From Enterobacter ludwigii (GTDB lineage: Bacteria; Pseudomonadota; Gammaproteobacteria; Enterobacterales; Enterobacteriaceae): 64,000 nt of DNA. Numbering within the stretch: the first letter of the stretch is position 1; the number at the start of each line of letters is the position of its first letter. Under the pieces are notes generated by a model that was given only the letters and a program-made list of their open reading frames with translations, was not told the origin of the DNA and searched no databases. Location of the stretch: contig CEFQ01000010.1 of the NCBI GenBank assembly GCA_900068845.1, positions 663,326-727,325 on the forward strand, given 5' to 3'. Below, piece by piece: positions 29,350 to 39,892 of this stretch. Both the position numbers and the translations under genes were made by a program.

Positions 29350-29382
29350 CCCACCGCCTTTCGAGGCTGTGGGATTTTTTTT
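29350..29382 (+). terminator. Rho-independent terminator of flgKL
   Basis: A 10-bp stem with one mismatch (CCCACCGCCT / AGGCTGTGGG, 29350-29373), a stable TTCG tetraloop and a run of eight T lie 47 bases after the flgL stop. Confidence 0.93.
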
Positions 29383-29398
29383 GCCTGAATAACAGGCA

Positions 29399-29425
29399 AT
29401 AAAAAACCCCGGACTGGCCGGGGTT
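29399..29425 (-). terminator. Rho-independent terminator of rne
   Basis: A perfect 8-bp stem (AACCCCGG / CCGGGGTT, 29405-29425) is followed on the minus strand by TTTTTATT, 25 bases after the rne stop codon. It faces the flgL terminator tail to tail. Confidence 0.92.
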
Positions 29426-29449
29426 CGATGTTTACTGACTTGCTAAAGC

Positions 29450-32400
29450 TTACGCGCTTTCCGGACGGGTTGCCGGCGCGGTTGCCTGATGCGTCGCGCT
29501 GTGACCACCTGCAGAGCCGCGGCCCTCGAAGTCGAACGGCGGACGGACCCAGTCGCTGTTGCGAACCGGCTCAGATTCCCACGCCGGTGCCGGTGCTTTG
29601 GTCATTGGAGCGGTAGCGTGATGCTTGAAGCGCGTCTCAACCGTGGTCACTGCGGTATCACGTGCCGCAACCGGTGCATGAGGTTCAGTGACTGGGGTGA
29701 CTTCAGCATCAGCCGCTACTGGTGTAGCCAGCACGTCTTCAACCTGCGCTTCAACTGCTGGCGATACATCTGCCGGTGCCTGCTCAACAACGTCAGCCAC
29801 TTCGCGTACTTCAGGCTTCGCTTCTTCAACGACGGCCGCCGGTTCCGCTTCAGCTGCGGTTTCCTGTGCAACCTGTTCATCAGCAGCAGAAATCACCGCA
29901 GGTTCTTCGTTGACGGGCGCAGCAATCGGCGTGACGTCATCAGTATTCACCACCGGCACATCAGTGTGCGCCTGCGGTTCAGCCTGATGCACGGCTTCAT
30001 CAGTGGCAACCTGCTCAACAACCGGTTCAACGGCCGGTTCAACAGTAGCGGGTTGAGCCACGGCATCTGCGGTTTGCTGGTAGCCGTAATCCGACACTTC
30101 ATGCATCGCATCTTGCGTGGTGTATTCTTCCTGCGCTTGCGCTACCGGATAAGAAATCCAAACTTTGCCTGACGCCATTTCTGGTGATGCAGCAGCAGAT
30201 TCCAGCGGCATTGCAGACTGCGTTGGGTAACGCTCGTCACGGTAACGACGACGACGCTGACCGCTTACGCGCAGGTGACGCGGTGAACGACGTGAACGGC
30301 GCGGCATATTGGCGCTATCACGGTTATCGCTATCATCTTGCTCGTCATTGCTGGCTTCTGGATGTTCGATGTACGAAGTGCGCGGCGCAGTTTCCACCGG
30401 GGTTTCGTGCACCACAGGTGCTGGCGCTTCCGCAGCGACGTCACCGGTATCACCGCCACGGACGCGTTGTGACAGCTGACGCTGCTTACGACGCGGCATT
30501 ACCTGAACACGTTCTTCTTCCTGCGCAACATTCTCGTCAACGACATCGGGCTTAACAACCGGTTCAGCGGCTTTCTGATCCTGCGGCTGAGTGCGTTTCT
30601 CTTCCTGACGACGACGCTGGCGATCGGCACGCTGTTCGCGGCGCTGTTGCTGCTGCTCATCACGCTGCTCAAGCGCTTCATCGCTCAGTACTGGACGCGC
30701 TTCACGCGGTTCGTTCTGACGCTTGTTGCGACGGTTATCCTGATTGTCACGCGGTTCGCGCGCTTCACGTGGCTCACGCGCTTCTCGCGGCTCGCGTGGT
30801 TCACGGCCTTCACGCACCTGACCATTCTCGCCATTACGCGGTGTACGTTCACGGCGGTTGTTGCGACGGTTGTTGCTGTTGCGACGCTCGCCACGCTGCT
30901 GCGAATTCTCAGATTCAGCGGCAGACACCACAGCGGGTGTTTCTTGCTGGGTTTCAGCTGGCGCGGCAGCAGGCGTATCACCGGCAAACAGCTTCTTCAG
31001 TCCACCCAGCAGGCGGGCGACGAAACCGGTGCTGGTTACCGCAGGCGCAGCAACCACAGGTTTGGTTTTCGCTTCTGCTGCGGGCTGAGGTTCTTGAACT
31101 GCTTCAACTGGCGCTGGCGGTGCATCAGGCATCGCGAAGGCTGCCAATGCGGGCTGCTCTGGACGGCGACGCTCAGCGTGCTCTTCTTCTGAAGGCAGCG
31201 CCATTTCCGCTTCGTGCAGTTTCGGCAAGTGATAGCTCAGCGTTTGCGTCTCTTCGCCAGTGCGCACACGCAGCACAGAGTAGTGTGGCGTTTCCATCTG
31301 ATCGTTTGGCACGATGATGGCACGCACGCCGCCCTGGCGTTTTTCGATAGCGCTCACGGCATCACGCTTTTCGTTCAGCAGGTAAGAGGCGACCTGTACC
31401 GGAACAATCGCATGAACTTCTTTGGTGTTGTCTTTCAGCGCTTCTTCTTCAATCAGACGCAGAATAGACAGCGACAGCGATTCGTTATCACGGATGGTGC
31501 CGGTGCCGCTACAGCGTGGGCAGACGTGATGGCTGGATTCACCCAGTGACGGGCTCAGACGCTGACGTGACATCTCCAGCAAACCGAAGCGTGAAATGTG
31601 GCTGATCTGGATACGGGCACGATCCTGACGTACCGCTTCACGCAGACGGTTTTCCACGGCGCGCTGGTGGCGCACTGGCGTCATGTCGATGAAGTCGATA
31701 ACAATCAGGCCGCCGAGATCGCGCAGACGCAGCTGGCGAGCGATCTCATCTGCCGCTTCCAGGTTAGTGTTATACGCGGTTTCTTCAATATCACCGCCGC
31801 GGGTAGCACGTGCGGAGTTGATATCAATGGCGGTCAGTGCTTCGGTGCTGTCGATAACAATCGAGCCGCCTGACGGCAGACGCACTTCACGCTGGAAGGC
31901 CGATTCAATCTGCGATTCAATTTGGTAATGGCTGAACAGCGGGATTTCACCGGTGTACAGTTTGATTTTGCTGCTAAAGTCTGGACGGCCAAGTGCAGCA
32001 ATGTGCTGACGTGCCAGCTCCAATACCTTTGGATTATCGATAAGGATTTCACCGATATCCTGACGCAGATAGTCGCGGAAAGCGCGCACGATAACGTTGC
32101 TTTCCTGATGGATCAGGAACGGCGCTGGACGGCTGTCTGCGGCTTTCTTAATGGCTTCCCAATGCTTCATGCGGAAGCTGAGATCCCACTGCAGTGATTC
32201 GGCTGATTTACCCACGCCCGCAGTACGGACGATTAATCCCATGCCGTCTGGAAGTTCCAGTGCGGAAAGGGCTTCTTTTAACTCGGTACGATCGTCACCC
32301 TCGATGCGACGTGAAATACCGCCAGCGCGTGGGTTGTTCGGCATCAATACCAGATAGCTACCGGCGAGAGAAATAAAGGTGGTAAGTGCTGCACCTTTAT

Positions 32401-32731
32401 TACCGCGCTCCTCTTTATCAATTTGAACGATAACTTCCTGACCTTCACGCAGCACATCTTTGATATTCGGACGACCATGTGCGTTGTAATTGGCAGGGAA
32501 ATATTCGCGGGAAATTTCTTTCAGAGGGAGGAAACCGTGACGTTCTGCACCATAATCGACAAATGCAGCTTCAAGGCTGGGTTCAACGCGGGTGATTTTA
32601 CCTTTGTATATGTTGGCTTTTTTCTGTTCGTGTCCAGGACTTTCAATATCCAGATCGTACAGACGTTGTCCATCAACCAGGGCAACGCGCAACTCCTCCT
32701 GCTGAGTTGCGTTAATTAACATTCTTTTCAT
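29450..32731 (-). CDS. rne: Ribonuclease E
   Basis: Essential endoribonuclease and scaffold of the RNA degradosome. The N-terminal 529 residues align with E. coli without gaps: S1 domain (about 37-119), 5'-sensor, DNase I-like domain with catalytic D303 (AIDINSA) and D346 (VIDFIDM), and the zinc link CPRC (404-407). The non-catalytic half keeps the membrane amphipathic helix [16 protein letters not shown] (about 565-580), Arg-rich RNA-binding stretches including [19 protein letters not shown], acidic Val/Ala/Glu-rich spacers and the C-terminal PNPase site ending [12 protein letters not shown] run of REPREA repeats lies near residues 639-657. Total 1093 residues, slightly longer than E. coli (1061). 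Confidence 0.98.
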   Translation of the reverse strand: MKRMLINATQQEELRVALVDGQRLYDLDIESPGHEQKKANIYKGKITRVEPSLEAAFVDYGAERHGFLPLKEISREYFPANYNAHGRPNIKDVLREGQEVIVQIDKEERGNKGAALTTFISLAGSYLVLMPNNPRAGGISRRIEGDDRTELKEALSALELPDGMGLIVRTAGVGKSAESLQWDLSFRMKHWEAIKKAADSRPAPFLIHQESNVIVRAFRDYLRQDIGEILIDNPKVLELARQHIAALGRPDFSSKIKLYTGEIPLFSHYQIESQIESAFQREVRLPSGGSIVIDSTEALTAIDINSARATRGGDIEETAYNTNLEAADEIARQLRLRDLGGLIVIDFIDMTPVRHQRAVENRLREAVRQDRARIQISHISRFGLLEMSRQRLSPSLGESSHHVCPRCSGTGTIRDNESLSLSILRLIEEEALKDNTKEVHAIVPVQVASYLLNEKRDAVSAIEKRQGGVRAIIVPNDQMETPHYSVLRVRTGEETQTLSYHLPKLHEAEMALPSEEEHAERRRPEQPALAAFAMPDAPPAPVEAVQEPQPAAEAKTKPVVAAPAVTSTGFVARLLGGLKKLFAGDTPAAAPAETQQETPAVVSAAESENSQQRGERRNSNNRRNNRRERTPRNGENGQVREGREPREPREAREPREAREPRDNQDNRRNKRQNEPREARPVLSDEALEQRDEQQQQRREQRADRQRRRQEEKRTQPQDQKAAEPVVKPDVVDENVAQEEERVQVMPRRKQRQLSQRVRGGDTGDVAAEAPAPVVHETPVETAPRTSYIEHPEASNDEQDDSDNRDSANMPRRSRRSPRHLRVSGQRRRRYRDERYPTQSAMPLESAAASPEMASGKVWISYPVAQAQEEYTTQDAMHEVSDYGYQQTADAVAQPATVEPAVEPVVEQVATDEAVHQAEPQAHTDVPVVNTDDVTPIAAPVNEEPAVISAADEQVAQETAAEAEPAAVVEEAKPEVREVADVVEQAPADVSPAVEAQVEDVLATPVAADAEVTPVTEPHAPVAARDTAVTTVETRFKHHATAPMTKAPAPAWESEPVRNSDWVRPPFDFEGRGSAGGHSATHQATAPATRPESA

Positions 32732-33302
32732 CGTGACTTACTCGTTATTCTCACATGAGTGATCTAGCTGCGGGCATCGTTACCCTGGACGAGAATCAAC
32801 CGATGGCCCCGTGTCTTAATGCACTGACGTCAACCTCACGGTTGTCGGCGGCTAAAGGGGCGCAAATCTTGTCGGTGGCCTGTTTTTCATAAGGAAATCC
32901 AGCGCCTGAAGGTGGAAATGTTACAGAGTATTCAAAAATCCACACATCCTAGTCTGTCGTCCAGGCCGCAACCCGCAGCCCGCTAAGTGCCTGATTTAAC
33001 ATTACGTCTTACGCCATTGCTGCGTGTCCGTTCAATCCGGCAAAATGACTTATTTCGCTCTTTTTCCTGCCTGAATCTTTCCAGGCAGAAACACCTGCAT
33101 TATTCCATTGCTCACCAACATATAGCAAGGCGACTTTTGCCAAGCTGAGAAGTTTATTCATCCATAACCTGTTCATTTGCAGGGCTAATCATCGCATCGC
33201 TGAAAATGTCACCATTTTCACCGCTTCATGACGCGACAAAGAGAGAGTTAAGCACAGAAAAAGGGGTGGCGCTATCCAGGGACACTAATTAGAATCGCCG
33301 CC
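32732..33302. promoter_or_regulatory. rne leader and rne/rluC divergent promoter region
   Basis: A 571-base gap between divergent rne and rluC. The bases just before rne (minus strand GAGAATAACGAGTAAGTCACG) resemble the E. coli rne leader, whose structured 361-nt 5' UTR lets RNase E control its own mRNA. Candidate leader hairpins are CAACC/GGTTG with a TCAC loop at 32831-32844 and CTGCCTG/CAGGCAG at 33067-33088. At the other end TAGAAT (33290-33295) is a good -10 for rluC but ends only 7 bases before its ATG. No clear rne -10/-35 pair was fixed. Confidence 0.6.
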
Positions 33303-34259
33303 ATGAAAACAGAGAATCCCGGCGTACAGTATGTCGCCATCACGGCTGAAAATGCCGGACAACGAATTGATAACTTTTTGCGCACCCAGCTAAAAGGTGT
33401 GCCGAAAAGCATGATTTATCGCATTTTGCGTAAAGGCGAAGTGCGGGTGAACAAAAAACGCGTGAAACCGGAATATAAGCTGGAGGATGGCGATGAGTTG
33501 CGTATTCCGCCGGTGCGGGTTGCCGAGCGCGAAGAGAATACCGTTTCACCCAAGCTGGATAAAGTTGCAGCGCTCACCAATGCCATCCTTTATGAGGATG
33601 ATTACCTGATAGTGCTGAACAAGCCGTCGGGCACGGCGGTACACGGTGGCAGCGGATTGAGTTTTGGTGTGATTGAAGGGCTACGTGCGCTGCGTCCGGA
33701 AGCGCGTTTTCTGGAATTAGTCCATCGCCTCGATCGCGATACTTCCGGCATCCTGCTGGTGGCGAAGAAGCGCTCGGCGCTGCGTTCGCTGCATGAGCAA
33801 CTGCGCGAGAAGGGCATGCAAAAAGATTACCTGGCGCTGGTGCGCGGTGACTGGCCTTCGCACCTCAAAGTGGTGCAGGCACCGCTGCTGAAGAATATTT
33901 TGCAGAGTGGCGAGCGAGTGGTGCGAGTAAGTGCGGACGGCAAGCCTTCAGAGACGCGGTTTAAAGTGGAAGAGCGTTTTGGTTTCGCCACCCTGGTGAA
34001 AGCCAGCCCAGTAACGGGCCGCACCCATCAGATTCGTGTGCATACGCTGCACGGTGGTCATCCGATCGCCTTTGACGATCGTTACGGCGACCGCGACTTT
34101 GATGCCCAATTGAGTTCGACGGGCTTATCGCGTTTGTTCCTGCATGCGGCAGCGTTAACTTTCACCCATCCCAACACCGGAGAAGTGCTGCGGATGGAAG
34201 CGCCACTGGATGGCGCCCTGAAACATTGCCTCGCGCAATTGCGTCAGAAAAAAGCCTGA
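33303..34259 (+). CDS. rluC: 23S rRNA pseudouridine(955/2504/2580) synthase
   Basis: RluA-family pseudouridine synthase that modifies three uridines of 23S rRNA. The 318 residues (E. coli 319) comprise an N-terminal S4 RNA-binding domain ([34 protein letters not shown]) and the catalytic domain with [11 protein letters not shown], whose second Asp is the nucleophile. No ribosome site precedes the ATG, and the likely -10 sits so close that the mRNA may be leaderless. A 10-bp inverted repeat (34265-34291) follows and overlaps the convergent maf stop. Confidence 0.96.
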   Translation: MKTENPGVQYVAITAENAGQRIDNFLRTQLKGVPKSMIYRILRKGEVRVNKKRVKPEYKLEDGDELRIPPVRVAEREENTVSPKLDKVAALTNAILYEDDYLIVLNKPSGTAVHGGSGLSFGVIEGLRALRPEARFLELVHRLDRDTSGILLVAKKRSALRSLHEQLREKGMQKDYLALVRGDWPSHLKVVQAPLLKNILQSGERVVRVSADGKPSETRFKVEERFGFATLVKASPVTGRTHQIRVHTLHGGHPIAFDDRYGDRDFDAQLSSTGLSRLFLHAAALTFTHPNTGEVLRMEAPLDGALKHCLAQLRQKKA

Positions 34260-34269
34260 TTTTTGGGCA

Positions 34270-34854
34270 TCAACACAATGCGTTGATGCCCACCGCTCTT
34301 AACATCTCATTCAGCGCGATCAGCGGTAAGCCAATTAAGGTATTGGGATCGCGACCTTCCAGCCTGTCGAATAAACAAATTCCCAATCCTTCACTTTTGA
34401 AACTGCCGGCGCACTGCAGCGGCTGTTCCTTTTCAACATAGCCGCGAATCTCTTCAGCACTTAACTCGCGGAAATGCACGGTAAAGGGTTCGCAAATGAC
34501 CGATTGTTTGCCGCTCTGCGGTTGCAGAAGTGCCAGCCCGGTATAAAAGGTGATGGCGTTGCCACTGGCGGCCGCGAGTTGCTGGCAGGCTTTCTCCACG
34601 GTATGCGGTTTGCCGGTTATCTCACCATTTAGCACACAGACCTGATCGGAACCGATAATCCAACTGCCCGGGTAACGTGCGGCGAGCGCCTGCGCTTTGG
34701 CTAGTGCCAGCCGCTGCACCAACTCGGGAGCGAATTCATGTGGGCGTGGTGATTCGTCGCAATCAGGGGCCGCAGTAATAAAAGGCAGGCCCAGTTTGCG
34801 CAGCAGCGCCTGACGAAAAGGGGAGGTAGAAGCTAAAACTAAGGGTGTCATCAT
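34270..34854 (-). CDS. yceF: Maf-family 7-methyl-GTP pyrophosphatase
   Basis: House-cleaning nucleotide pyrophosphatase of the Maf family; the E. coli homologue prefers 7-methyl-GTP. The 194 residues match E. coli YceF and keep [21 protein letters not shown], the metal/substrate motif SDQV in [25 protein letters not shown] and the C-terminal [15 protein letters not shown]. Divergent from yceD, with a 140-base gap holding the fatty-acid cluster promoter. Confidence 0.94.
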   Translation of the reverse strand: MMTPLVLASTSPFRQALLRKLGLPFITAAPDCDESPRPHEFAPELVQRLALAKAQALAARYPGSWIIGSDQVCVLNGEITGKPHTVEKACQQLAAASGNAITFYTGLALLQPQSGKQSVICEPFTVHFRELSAEEIRGYVEKEQPLQCAGSFKSEGLGICLFDRLEGRDPNTLIGLPLIALNEMLRAVGINALC

Positions 34855-34956
34855 TTTTTTTCAGAATAGATAGCGTAAAGATGACAGTCATTTTAAACTA
34901 TGCGCCGCACTGGATGCGACTAACGGGTGAAAGATGCCGTAAACCGGCCTTTTTCT

Positions 34957-34985
34957 TTGACTCTATGACGTTACAAAGTTAATAT
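34957..34985 (+). promoter_or_regulatory. Sigma-70 promoter of the yceD-rpmF-plsX-fab cluster
   Basis: TTGACT (34957-34962), a 17-base spacer and TAATAT (34980-34985) form a good promoter. The predicted start is within a few bases of the yceD ATG at 34995, so the transcript would be nearly leaderless. Confidence 0.7.
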
Positions 34986-34994
34986 GCGCGCCCT

Positions 34995-35516
34995 ATGCAA
35001 AAGGTAAAATTACCCCTGACGCTCGATCCGGTCCGCGCCGCGCAAAAACGCCTTGATTATCATGGTGTTTATGCACCTGAATTGGTGGCGCGCTTGGCCG
35101 AAACGGTCGTGAGTGTGGACAGTGAAGTTGAATGCGATATGTCGTTTGCGGTTGATAACCAGCGCCTCGCCGTTCTGCAAGGAACAGCCGAAGTGCAGGT
35201 GACTCTGTCATGTCAACGCTGCAACCAGTCGTTTCCACGTCATGTTCACGTAAGCTATTGCTTCAGCCCTGTCTCTTCTGATGATCAGGCTGAGGCACTA
35301 CCGGAAGCCTACGAGCCAGTTGATGTCAATGATTTTGGTGAGATCGACTTGCTGGCAGTGATCGAAGATGAGCTCATCCTCGCGCTGCCCGTGGTTCCGG
35401 TGCATGATTCTGAACACTGTGAAGTGTCCGACGCGGACATGGTATTTGGTCAACTGCCTCCAGAGGCAGAAAAGCCAAATCCCTTTGCCGTATTAGCCAG
35501 TTTAAAGCGTAAGTAA
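34995..35516 (+). CDS. yceD: YceD (DUF177) ribosome-biogenesis-linked protein
   Basis: DUF177 protein of 173 residues that almost always sits before rpmF; homologues are needed for normal 23S rRNA accumulation in plants and some bacteria. It keeps [18 protein letters not shown], the CxxC pair in [10 protein letters not shown] (possible metal site) and the C-terminal [17 protein letters not shown]. No Shine-Dalgarno is visible before its ATG. rpmF starts 14 bases after its stop. Confidence 0.95.
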   Translation: MQKVKLPLTLDPVRAAQKRLDYHGVYAPELVARLAETVVSVDSEVECDMSFAVDNQRLAVLQGTAEVQVTLSCQRCNQSFPRHVHVSYCFSPVSSDDQAEALPEAYEPVDVNDFGEIDLLAVIEDELILALPVVPVHDSEHCEVSDADMVFGQLPPEAEKPNPFAVLASLKRK

Positions 35517-35530
35517 TAGGAGTAAGGTCC

Positions 35531-35701
35531 ATGGCCGTACAACAGAATAAACCAACCCGTTCTAAGCGTGGTATGCGTCGTTCACACGATGCTCTGACCA
35601 CTGCTGCTCTGTCAGTAGATAAAGTTTCTGGCGAAACTCATCTGCGTCACCATATCACTGCGGATGGTTACTACCGCGGTCGCAAGGTTATCACCAAGTA
35701 A
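35531..35701 (+). CDS. rpmF: 50S ribosomal protein L32
   Basis: A 56-residue basic ribosomal protein of the large subunit. The product begins [20 protein letters not shown] and ends with a [10 protein letters not shown]-type tail, the family hallmarks of the proteobacterial, zinc-free form. An AAGG site precedes the ATG. It lies between yceD and plsX, the conserved yceD-rpmF-plsX-fab arrangement. Confidence 0.97.
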   Translation: MAVQQNKPTRSKRGMRRSHDALTTAALSVDKVSGETHLRHHITADGYYRGRKVITK

Positions 35702-35727
35702 TCCTCGCGATTACACAAGGCGATACC

Positions 35728-36768
35728 TTGACACGTTTGACCCTGGCAGTTGATGCCATGGGCGGGGACTTCGGTCCTTGCGTGACAGTGCCTGCAGCCT
35801 TGCAGGCACTGGCCTCTCATTCGGAGCTGGTTCTTCTTCTGGTCGGTGATCCCGACATCATCTCGTCATTTCTTGCCAAAGCGGATTCCTCGTTACAGAG
35901 GCGTGTGCAGGTTATTCCTGCCGAATCGGTTATTGCAAGTGATGCCAAACCTTCTCAGGCGATTCGTAACAGCCGCGGCAGTTCAATGCGTGTGGCGTTA
36001 GAATTGGTCAAAGAAGGGAAAGCGCAAGCCTGTGTCAGCGCGGGAAATACCGGCGCACTGATGGGCCTGGCGAAAATGTTGCTCAAGCCGCTGGATGGCA
36101 TTGAGCGTCCGGCGTTGATGACGGTATTGCCACATCAGCAGCAGGGTAAAACGGTGGTGCTGGATCTCGGCGCTAACGTCGAATCCGATAGCGCGATGCT
36201 GGTGCAGTTTGCGATCATGGGCGCAGTGATGGCCGAAGAAGTGCTGGAGATCGCTCAGCCGCGTGTTGCGCTGCTAAATATTGGTCAGGAAGAGACCAAA
36301 GGGTTGGAAACAATCCGCGCCGCATCTGCTGTGCTGCGAGCATCACCGCAAATCAACTATATTGGATATCTTGAGGGGAACGATCTCCTCACCGGCAAGA
36401 CGGATGTGCTGGTTTGTGATGGCTTCGTCGGTAACGTCACGCTAAAAACCATGGAAGGCGTGGTAAGAATGTTCCTTTCTTTGCTCAAATCGTCAGAGGA
36501 AGGAAAAAAACGGGCATGGTGGTTAAAATTGCTGGGACGCTGGATTCAGAAGCGTCTGGCAAAGCGTTTCGGCCACCTCAACCCCGACCAGTACAATGGC
36601 GCTTGTCTGTTAGGATTGCGCGGAACAGTGATCAAAAGCCACGGTGCGGCGAATCAACGCGCATTTACCGTGGCGATAGAGCAGGCAGAGCAGACGGTGC
36701 GAAAGCAAGTCCCCCAGAGGATTGCGGCGCGCCTTGACACTGTATTAGCCAGGAGTGACAAAGCGTAG
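35728..36768 (+). CDS. plsX: Phosphate acyltransferase PlsX
   Basis: Converts acyl-ACP to acyl-phosphate, the acyl donor for glycerol-3-phosphate acylation in phospholipid synthesis. The TTG start (AGG site upstream) gives 346 residues and the family N-terminus [17 protein letters not shown]. coli also begins at this position. [48 protein letters not shown] and [12 protein letters not shown] are diagnostic. fabH starts at the very next base after the stop. Confidence 0.96.
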   Translation: MTRLTLAVDAMGGDFGPCVTVPAALQALASHSELVLLLVGDPDIISSFLAKADSSLQRRVQVIPAESVIASDAKPSQAIRNSRGSSMRVALELVKEGKAQACVSAGNTGALMGLAKMLLKPLDGIERPALMTVLPHQQQGKTVVLDLGANVESDSAMLVQFAIMGAVMAEEVLEIAQPRVALLNIGQEETKGLETIRAASAVLRASPQINYIGYLEGNDLLTGKTDVLVCDGFVGNVTLKTMEGVVRMFLSLLKSSEEGKKRAWWLKLLGRWIQKRLAKRFGHLNPDQYNGACLLGLRGTVIKSHGAANQRAFTVAIEQAEQTVRKQVPQRIAARLDTVLARSDKA

Positions 36769-37722
36769 ATGTTTACCAAAATTATCGGTACCGGCAGTTA
36801 TTTGCCTGAGCAGGTTCGCTCCAATGCGGATCTGGAAAAAATGGTTGAGACGACGGACGAGTGGATTGTTACTCGTACCGGTATCCGCGAGCGTCGTATT
36901 GCAGCACCGGAAGAAACCGTTGCGACCATGGGCTTCACGGCCGCACAGCGCGCGCTGGATATGGCGGGTGTGAATGCGAGCGACGTTGGCCTGATTATTG
37001 TGGCGACTACCTCTTCCAGTCACGCCTTCCCAAGTTCAGCGTGCATGATCCAGCAAATGCTGGAAATTAACGATTGCGCTGCCTTCGATTTGGCCGCTGC
37101 CTGTGCGGGATTCACCTATGCACTGAGCGTTGCCGATCAATACATCAAAAATGGTGTGGTGAAGCATGCGCTGGTGATCGGTGCTGACGTGCTGGCGCGA
37201 ACGCTTGATCCTAACGATCGTGGCACCATTATTCTTTTCGGAGATGGCGCCGGTGCTGTGGTGCTAAGCCAGAGCGAAGAGCCAGGCATTCTTTCTACCC
37301 ATCTGCACGCCGACGGACGTTACAGCAAATTGCTGACGCTGCCGTATCAGGATCGTGCCCACCAGGATGAACCTGCATACCTGACGATGGCGGGCAATGA
37401 AGTCTTCAAAGTGGCCGTGACTGAACTGGCGCACATTGTTGATGAAACCCTGCAAGCCAATAATCTTGATCGTGAAATGCTCGACTGGCTGGTGCCGCAT
37501 CAGGCGAATCTGCGCATTATTAGCGCAACCGCCAAAAAGCTCGGCATGGGCATGGAGAAAGTTGTGGTTACGCTGGATCGTCACGGTAATACGTCTGCCG
37601 CCTCAGTGCCAAGTGCACTGGACGAAGCCGTGCGTGATGGCCGTATCAAGCCGGGACAACTGATTCTGCTGGAAGCCTTTGGTGGTGGTTTCACCTGGGG
37701 TTCTGCGCTGGTTCGCTTTTGA
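36769..37722 (+). CDS. fabH: Beta-ketoacyl-ACP synthase III
   Basis: Starts fatty-acid synthesis by condensing acetyl-CoA with malonyl-ACP. The 317 residues equal E. coli FabH. The catalytic triad is readable: Cys112 in AAACAGF, His244 in VPHQANLRI and Asn274 in HGNTSAAS; the C-terminal [16 protein letters not shown] is typical. It sits between plsX and fabD with no gap before it and 16 bases after it. Confidence 0.97.
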   Translation: MFTKIIGTGSYLPEQVRSNADLEKMVETTDEWIVTRTGIRERRIAAPEETVATMGFTAAQRALDMAGVNASDVGLIIVATTSSSHAFPSSACMIQQMLEINDCAAFDLAAACAGFTYALSVADQYIKNGVVKHALVIGADVLARTLDPNDRGTIILFGDGAGAVVLSQSEEPGILSTHLHADGRYSKLLTLPYQDRAHQDEPAYLTMAGNEVFKVAVTELAHIVDETLQANNLDREMLDWLVPHQANLRIISATAKKLGMGMEKVVVTLDRHGNTSAASVPSALDEAVRDGRIKPGQLILLEAFGGGFTWGSALVRF

Positions 37723-37738
37723 TTGACAGGAACGAAAG

Positions 37739-38671
37739 ATGACGCAATTTGCTTATGTTTTCCCAGGACAGGGATCGCAGACCGTCGGCATGTTAGCCGA
37801 TTTGGCTGCTGAAAACCCGCAGGTTGAAGCTACTTTTCGTGAAGCTTCTGATGCGCTGGGTTATGACTTATGGCAGTTGGTCCAGCAGGGACCGGCTGAA
37901 GAACTGAATAAAACCTGGCAGACGCAGCCTGCGTTGCTGGCAGCTTCAGTGGCTATCTATCGCGTATTGCAAAGCAAAAATGCGGTAAAACCAACGCTGA
38001 TGGCAGGTCACAGCTTGGGTGAATACTCAGCGCTGGTTTGTGCCGGCGTGTTGAATTTTGCTGATGCCATTAAATTGGTTGAGCTGCGCGGTAAGCTGAT
38101 GCAGGAAGCGGTACCGGAAGGTACCGGCGCCATGCAGGCCATTATTGGGCTGGATGATGCTTCAATCCGTAAAGCTTGCGAAGAGAGTGCACAAGGTCAG
38201 GTCGTTTCACCGGTTAACTTCAACTCGCCGGGTCAGGTGGTTATCGCTGGCAATAAAGAAGCGGTTGAGCGTGCAGGCGCGGCATGTAAGGCTGCCGGTG
38301 CCAAACGTGCACTGCCACTGCCGGTCAGCGTGCCATCGCACTGTGCGTTGATGAAGCCCGCAGCCGATAAACTGGCTGTTGCGCTTGAAGCCATCACCTT
38401 CAGTGCACCGGTGGTGCCCGTGGTAAATAACGTCGACGTGAAGTGTGAAACTGAAGGTGCTGCGATTCGTAGCGCGCTGGTGCGTCAGCTTTATAGCCCA
38501 GTACGTTGGACCGAATCGGTCGAGTTTATTGCTGCGCAGGGCGTTGAGCAGCTGTTGGAGGTCGGTCCAGGGAAAGTCCTGACCGGTCTGACCAAACGAA
38601 TTGTGGATAGCCTGAGTGCTGCTGCCGTGAACGATTCTGCTTCACTGAGCGCGGCGCTTACACAGGAATAA
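37739..38671 (+). CDS. fabD: Malonyl CoA-ACP transacylase
   Basis: Transfers malonyl from CoA to ACP. The 310 residues (E. coli 309) show FPGQGSQTVGM at the N-terminus, the nucleophile in GHSLGEYSALV (Ser92), and the catalytic His in SVPSHCALM (about His201). An AGGA ribosome site precedes the ATG. fabG follows after 10 bases. Confidence 0.97.
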   Translation: MTQFAYVFPGQGSQTVGMLADLAAENPQVEATFREASDALGYDLWQLVQQGPAEELNKTWQTQPALLAASVAIYRVLQSKNAVKPTLMAGHSLGEYSALVCAGVLNFADAIKLVELRGKLMQEAVPEGTGAMQAIIGLDDASIRKACEESAQGQVVSPVNFNSPGQVVIAGNKEAVERAGAACKAAGAKRALPLPVSVPSHCALMKPAADKLAVALEAITFSAPVVPVVNNVDVKCETEGAAIRSALVRQLYSPVRWTESVEFIAAQGVEQLLEVGPGKVLTGLTKRIVDSLSAAAVNDSASLSAALTQE

Positions 38672-38681
38672 GAGGAAAAAC

Positions 38682-39416
38682 ATGAGCTTTGAAGGTAAAG
38701 TAGCGCTGGTTACCGGTGCAAGCCGCGGTATCGGTCGCGCCATTGCGGAAACGCTGGCTGCGCGCGGTGCGAAAGTGGTGGGTACCGCCACCAGTGCAAG
38801 CGGTGCGGAAGCAATCAGTGCTTACCTCGGCGACAAGGGTAAAGGCCTGCTGCTGAACGTTACTGATGCAGCCTCAATTGAGAGCGTCCTCGAACAAGTT
38901 CGCGCCGAATTTGGCGAAGTGGACATTTTAGTCAATAATGCAGGCATTACGCGTGACAATCTGTTGATGCGCATGAAAGATGATGAGTGGGCGGATATCC
39001 TGGATACCAACCTGACATCTGTCTTCCGTCTTTCCAAGGCGGTTATGCGTGCCATGATGAAAAAACGCGTAGGCCGTATCATTACCATCGGTTCTGTAGT
39101 TGGGACCATGGGTAACGCGGGCCAGGCAAACTATGCGGCAGCAAAAGCAGGTTTGATTGGCTTTAGCAAATCACTGGCGCGAGAAATTGCGTCACGTGGC
39201 ATTACTGTAAACGTCGTGGCTCCGGGCTTTATTGAGACGGACATGACGCGTGCACTGAACGAAGATCAACGTTCCGGTATTTTGGCAGAAGTTCCTGCAG
39301 GTCGTTTAGGTGACCCGCAGGAGATTGCCAATGCTGTTGCATTCTTAGCCTCTGACGAAGCAGCCTACATCACGGGTGAGACGCTTCATGTCAATGGCGG
39401 CATGTACATGGTCTGA
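38682..39416 (+). CDS. fabG: 3-oxoacyl-ACP reductase FabG
   Basis: NADPH-dependent short-chain dehydrogenase that reduces beta-ketoacyl-ACP in fatty-acid elongation. The 244 residues equal E. coli FabG. The Rossmann motif TGASRGIG, NNAG, catalytic Ser138 and the YxxxK in NYAAAKAG (Tyr151, Lys155) are all present. AGAGGAAA-type ribosome site. acpP follows with its own promoter. Confidence 0.97.
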   Translation: MSFEGKVALVTGASRGIGRAIAETLAARGAKVVGTATSASGAEAISAYLGDKGKGLLLNVTDAASIESVLEQVRAEFGEVDILVNNAGITRDNLLMRMKDDEWADILDTNLTSVFRLSKAVMRAMMKKRVGRIITIGSVVGTMGNAGQANYAAAKAGLIGFSKSLAREIASRGITVNVVAPGFIETDMTRALNEDQRSGILAEVPAGRLGDPQEIANAVAFLASDEAAYITGETLHVNGGMYMV

Positions 39417-39496
39417 TAATCACGAAAACATTTGCTTTATCTGCGGTAAACACCGCAGAATAACGCAAAATCGTGGTTCGACCAGCCGGGATTTTG

Positions 39497-39524
39497 TTGC
39501 ATCTTTTTCAACATTTTATACACT
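39497..39524 (+). promoter_or_regulatory. Candidate acpP promoter
   Basis: TTGCAT (39497-39502), a 16-base spacer and TACACT (39519-39524) lie in the fabG-acpP gap, where E. coli has a strong acpP promoter. A small stem (TCGC-GAAA-GCGA, flanked by AAAAC and GTTTT) follows in the predicted leader before the ribosome site. Confidence 0.55.
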
Positions 39525-39569
39525 ACGAAAACCATCGCGAAAGCGAGTTTTGATAGGAAATTAAATAGT

Positions 39570-39806
39570 ATGAGCGATATCGAACAACGCGTTAAGAAAA
39601 TCGTAGCTGAGCAGCTGGGTGTTAAAGAAGACGAAGTGATTAACACTGCTTCTTTCGTTGAAGACCTTGGTGCAGATTCTCTTGACACCGTTGAGCTGGT
39701 AATGGCTCTGGAAGAAGAGTTTGATACCGAAATTCCAGACGAAGAAGCTGAGAAAATCACTACCGTTCAGGCAGCGATCGACTACATCAATAGCCATAAA
39801 GGCTAA
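39570..39806 (+). CDS. acpP: Acyl carrier protein
   Basis: Central acyl carrier of fatty-acid, lipid A and phospholipid synthesis. The 78-residue acidic protein is nearly identical to E. coli ACP; the 4'-phosphopantetheine attachment serine is in [18 protein letters not shown] (Ser37 counting Met). Codon use is strongly biased, as expected for a very abundant protein. Flanked by its own promoter and a terminator that partly insulates fabF. Confidence 0.98.
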   Translation: MSDIEQRVKKIVAEQLGVKEDEVINTASFVEDLGADSLDTVELVMALEEEFDTEIPDEEAEKITTVQAAIDYINSHKG

Positions 39807-39815
39807 TGAATATCT

Positions 39816-39845
39816 TCAGGCGGTCACCTCGACCGCCTGAGTTTT
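39816..39845 (+). terminator. Rho-independent terminator between acpP and fabF
   Basis: A perfect 10-bp stem (TCAGGCGGTC / GACCGCCTGA, 39816-39840) with a five-base loop is followed by GTTTT. It lies 9 bases after the acpP stop and should lower fabF expression relative to acpP. Confidence 0.85.
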
Positions 39846-39892
39846 ATGTTTGCCCCACATAGCGTTATTTTTTCCCTCCCTGGAGGACGTGC

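Noticed and set aside
29489-31317. Several long plus-strand open frames opposite the 3' half of rne
   Set aside because: They mirror the low-complexity Ala/Val/Glu/Arg-rich coding sequence of RNase E, and none has a ribosome site or family match.
34265-34291. 10-bp inverted repeat as a rluC or maf terminator
   Set aside because: The T run is on the wrong side for the plus strand and absent on the minus strand, and the stem overlaps the end of the maf coding sequence.
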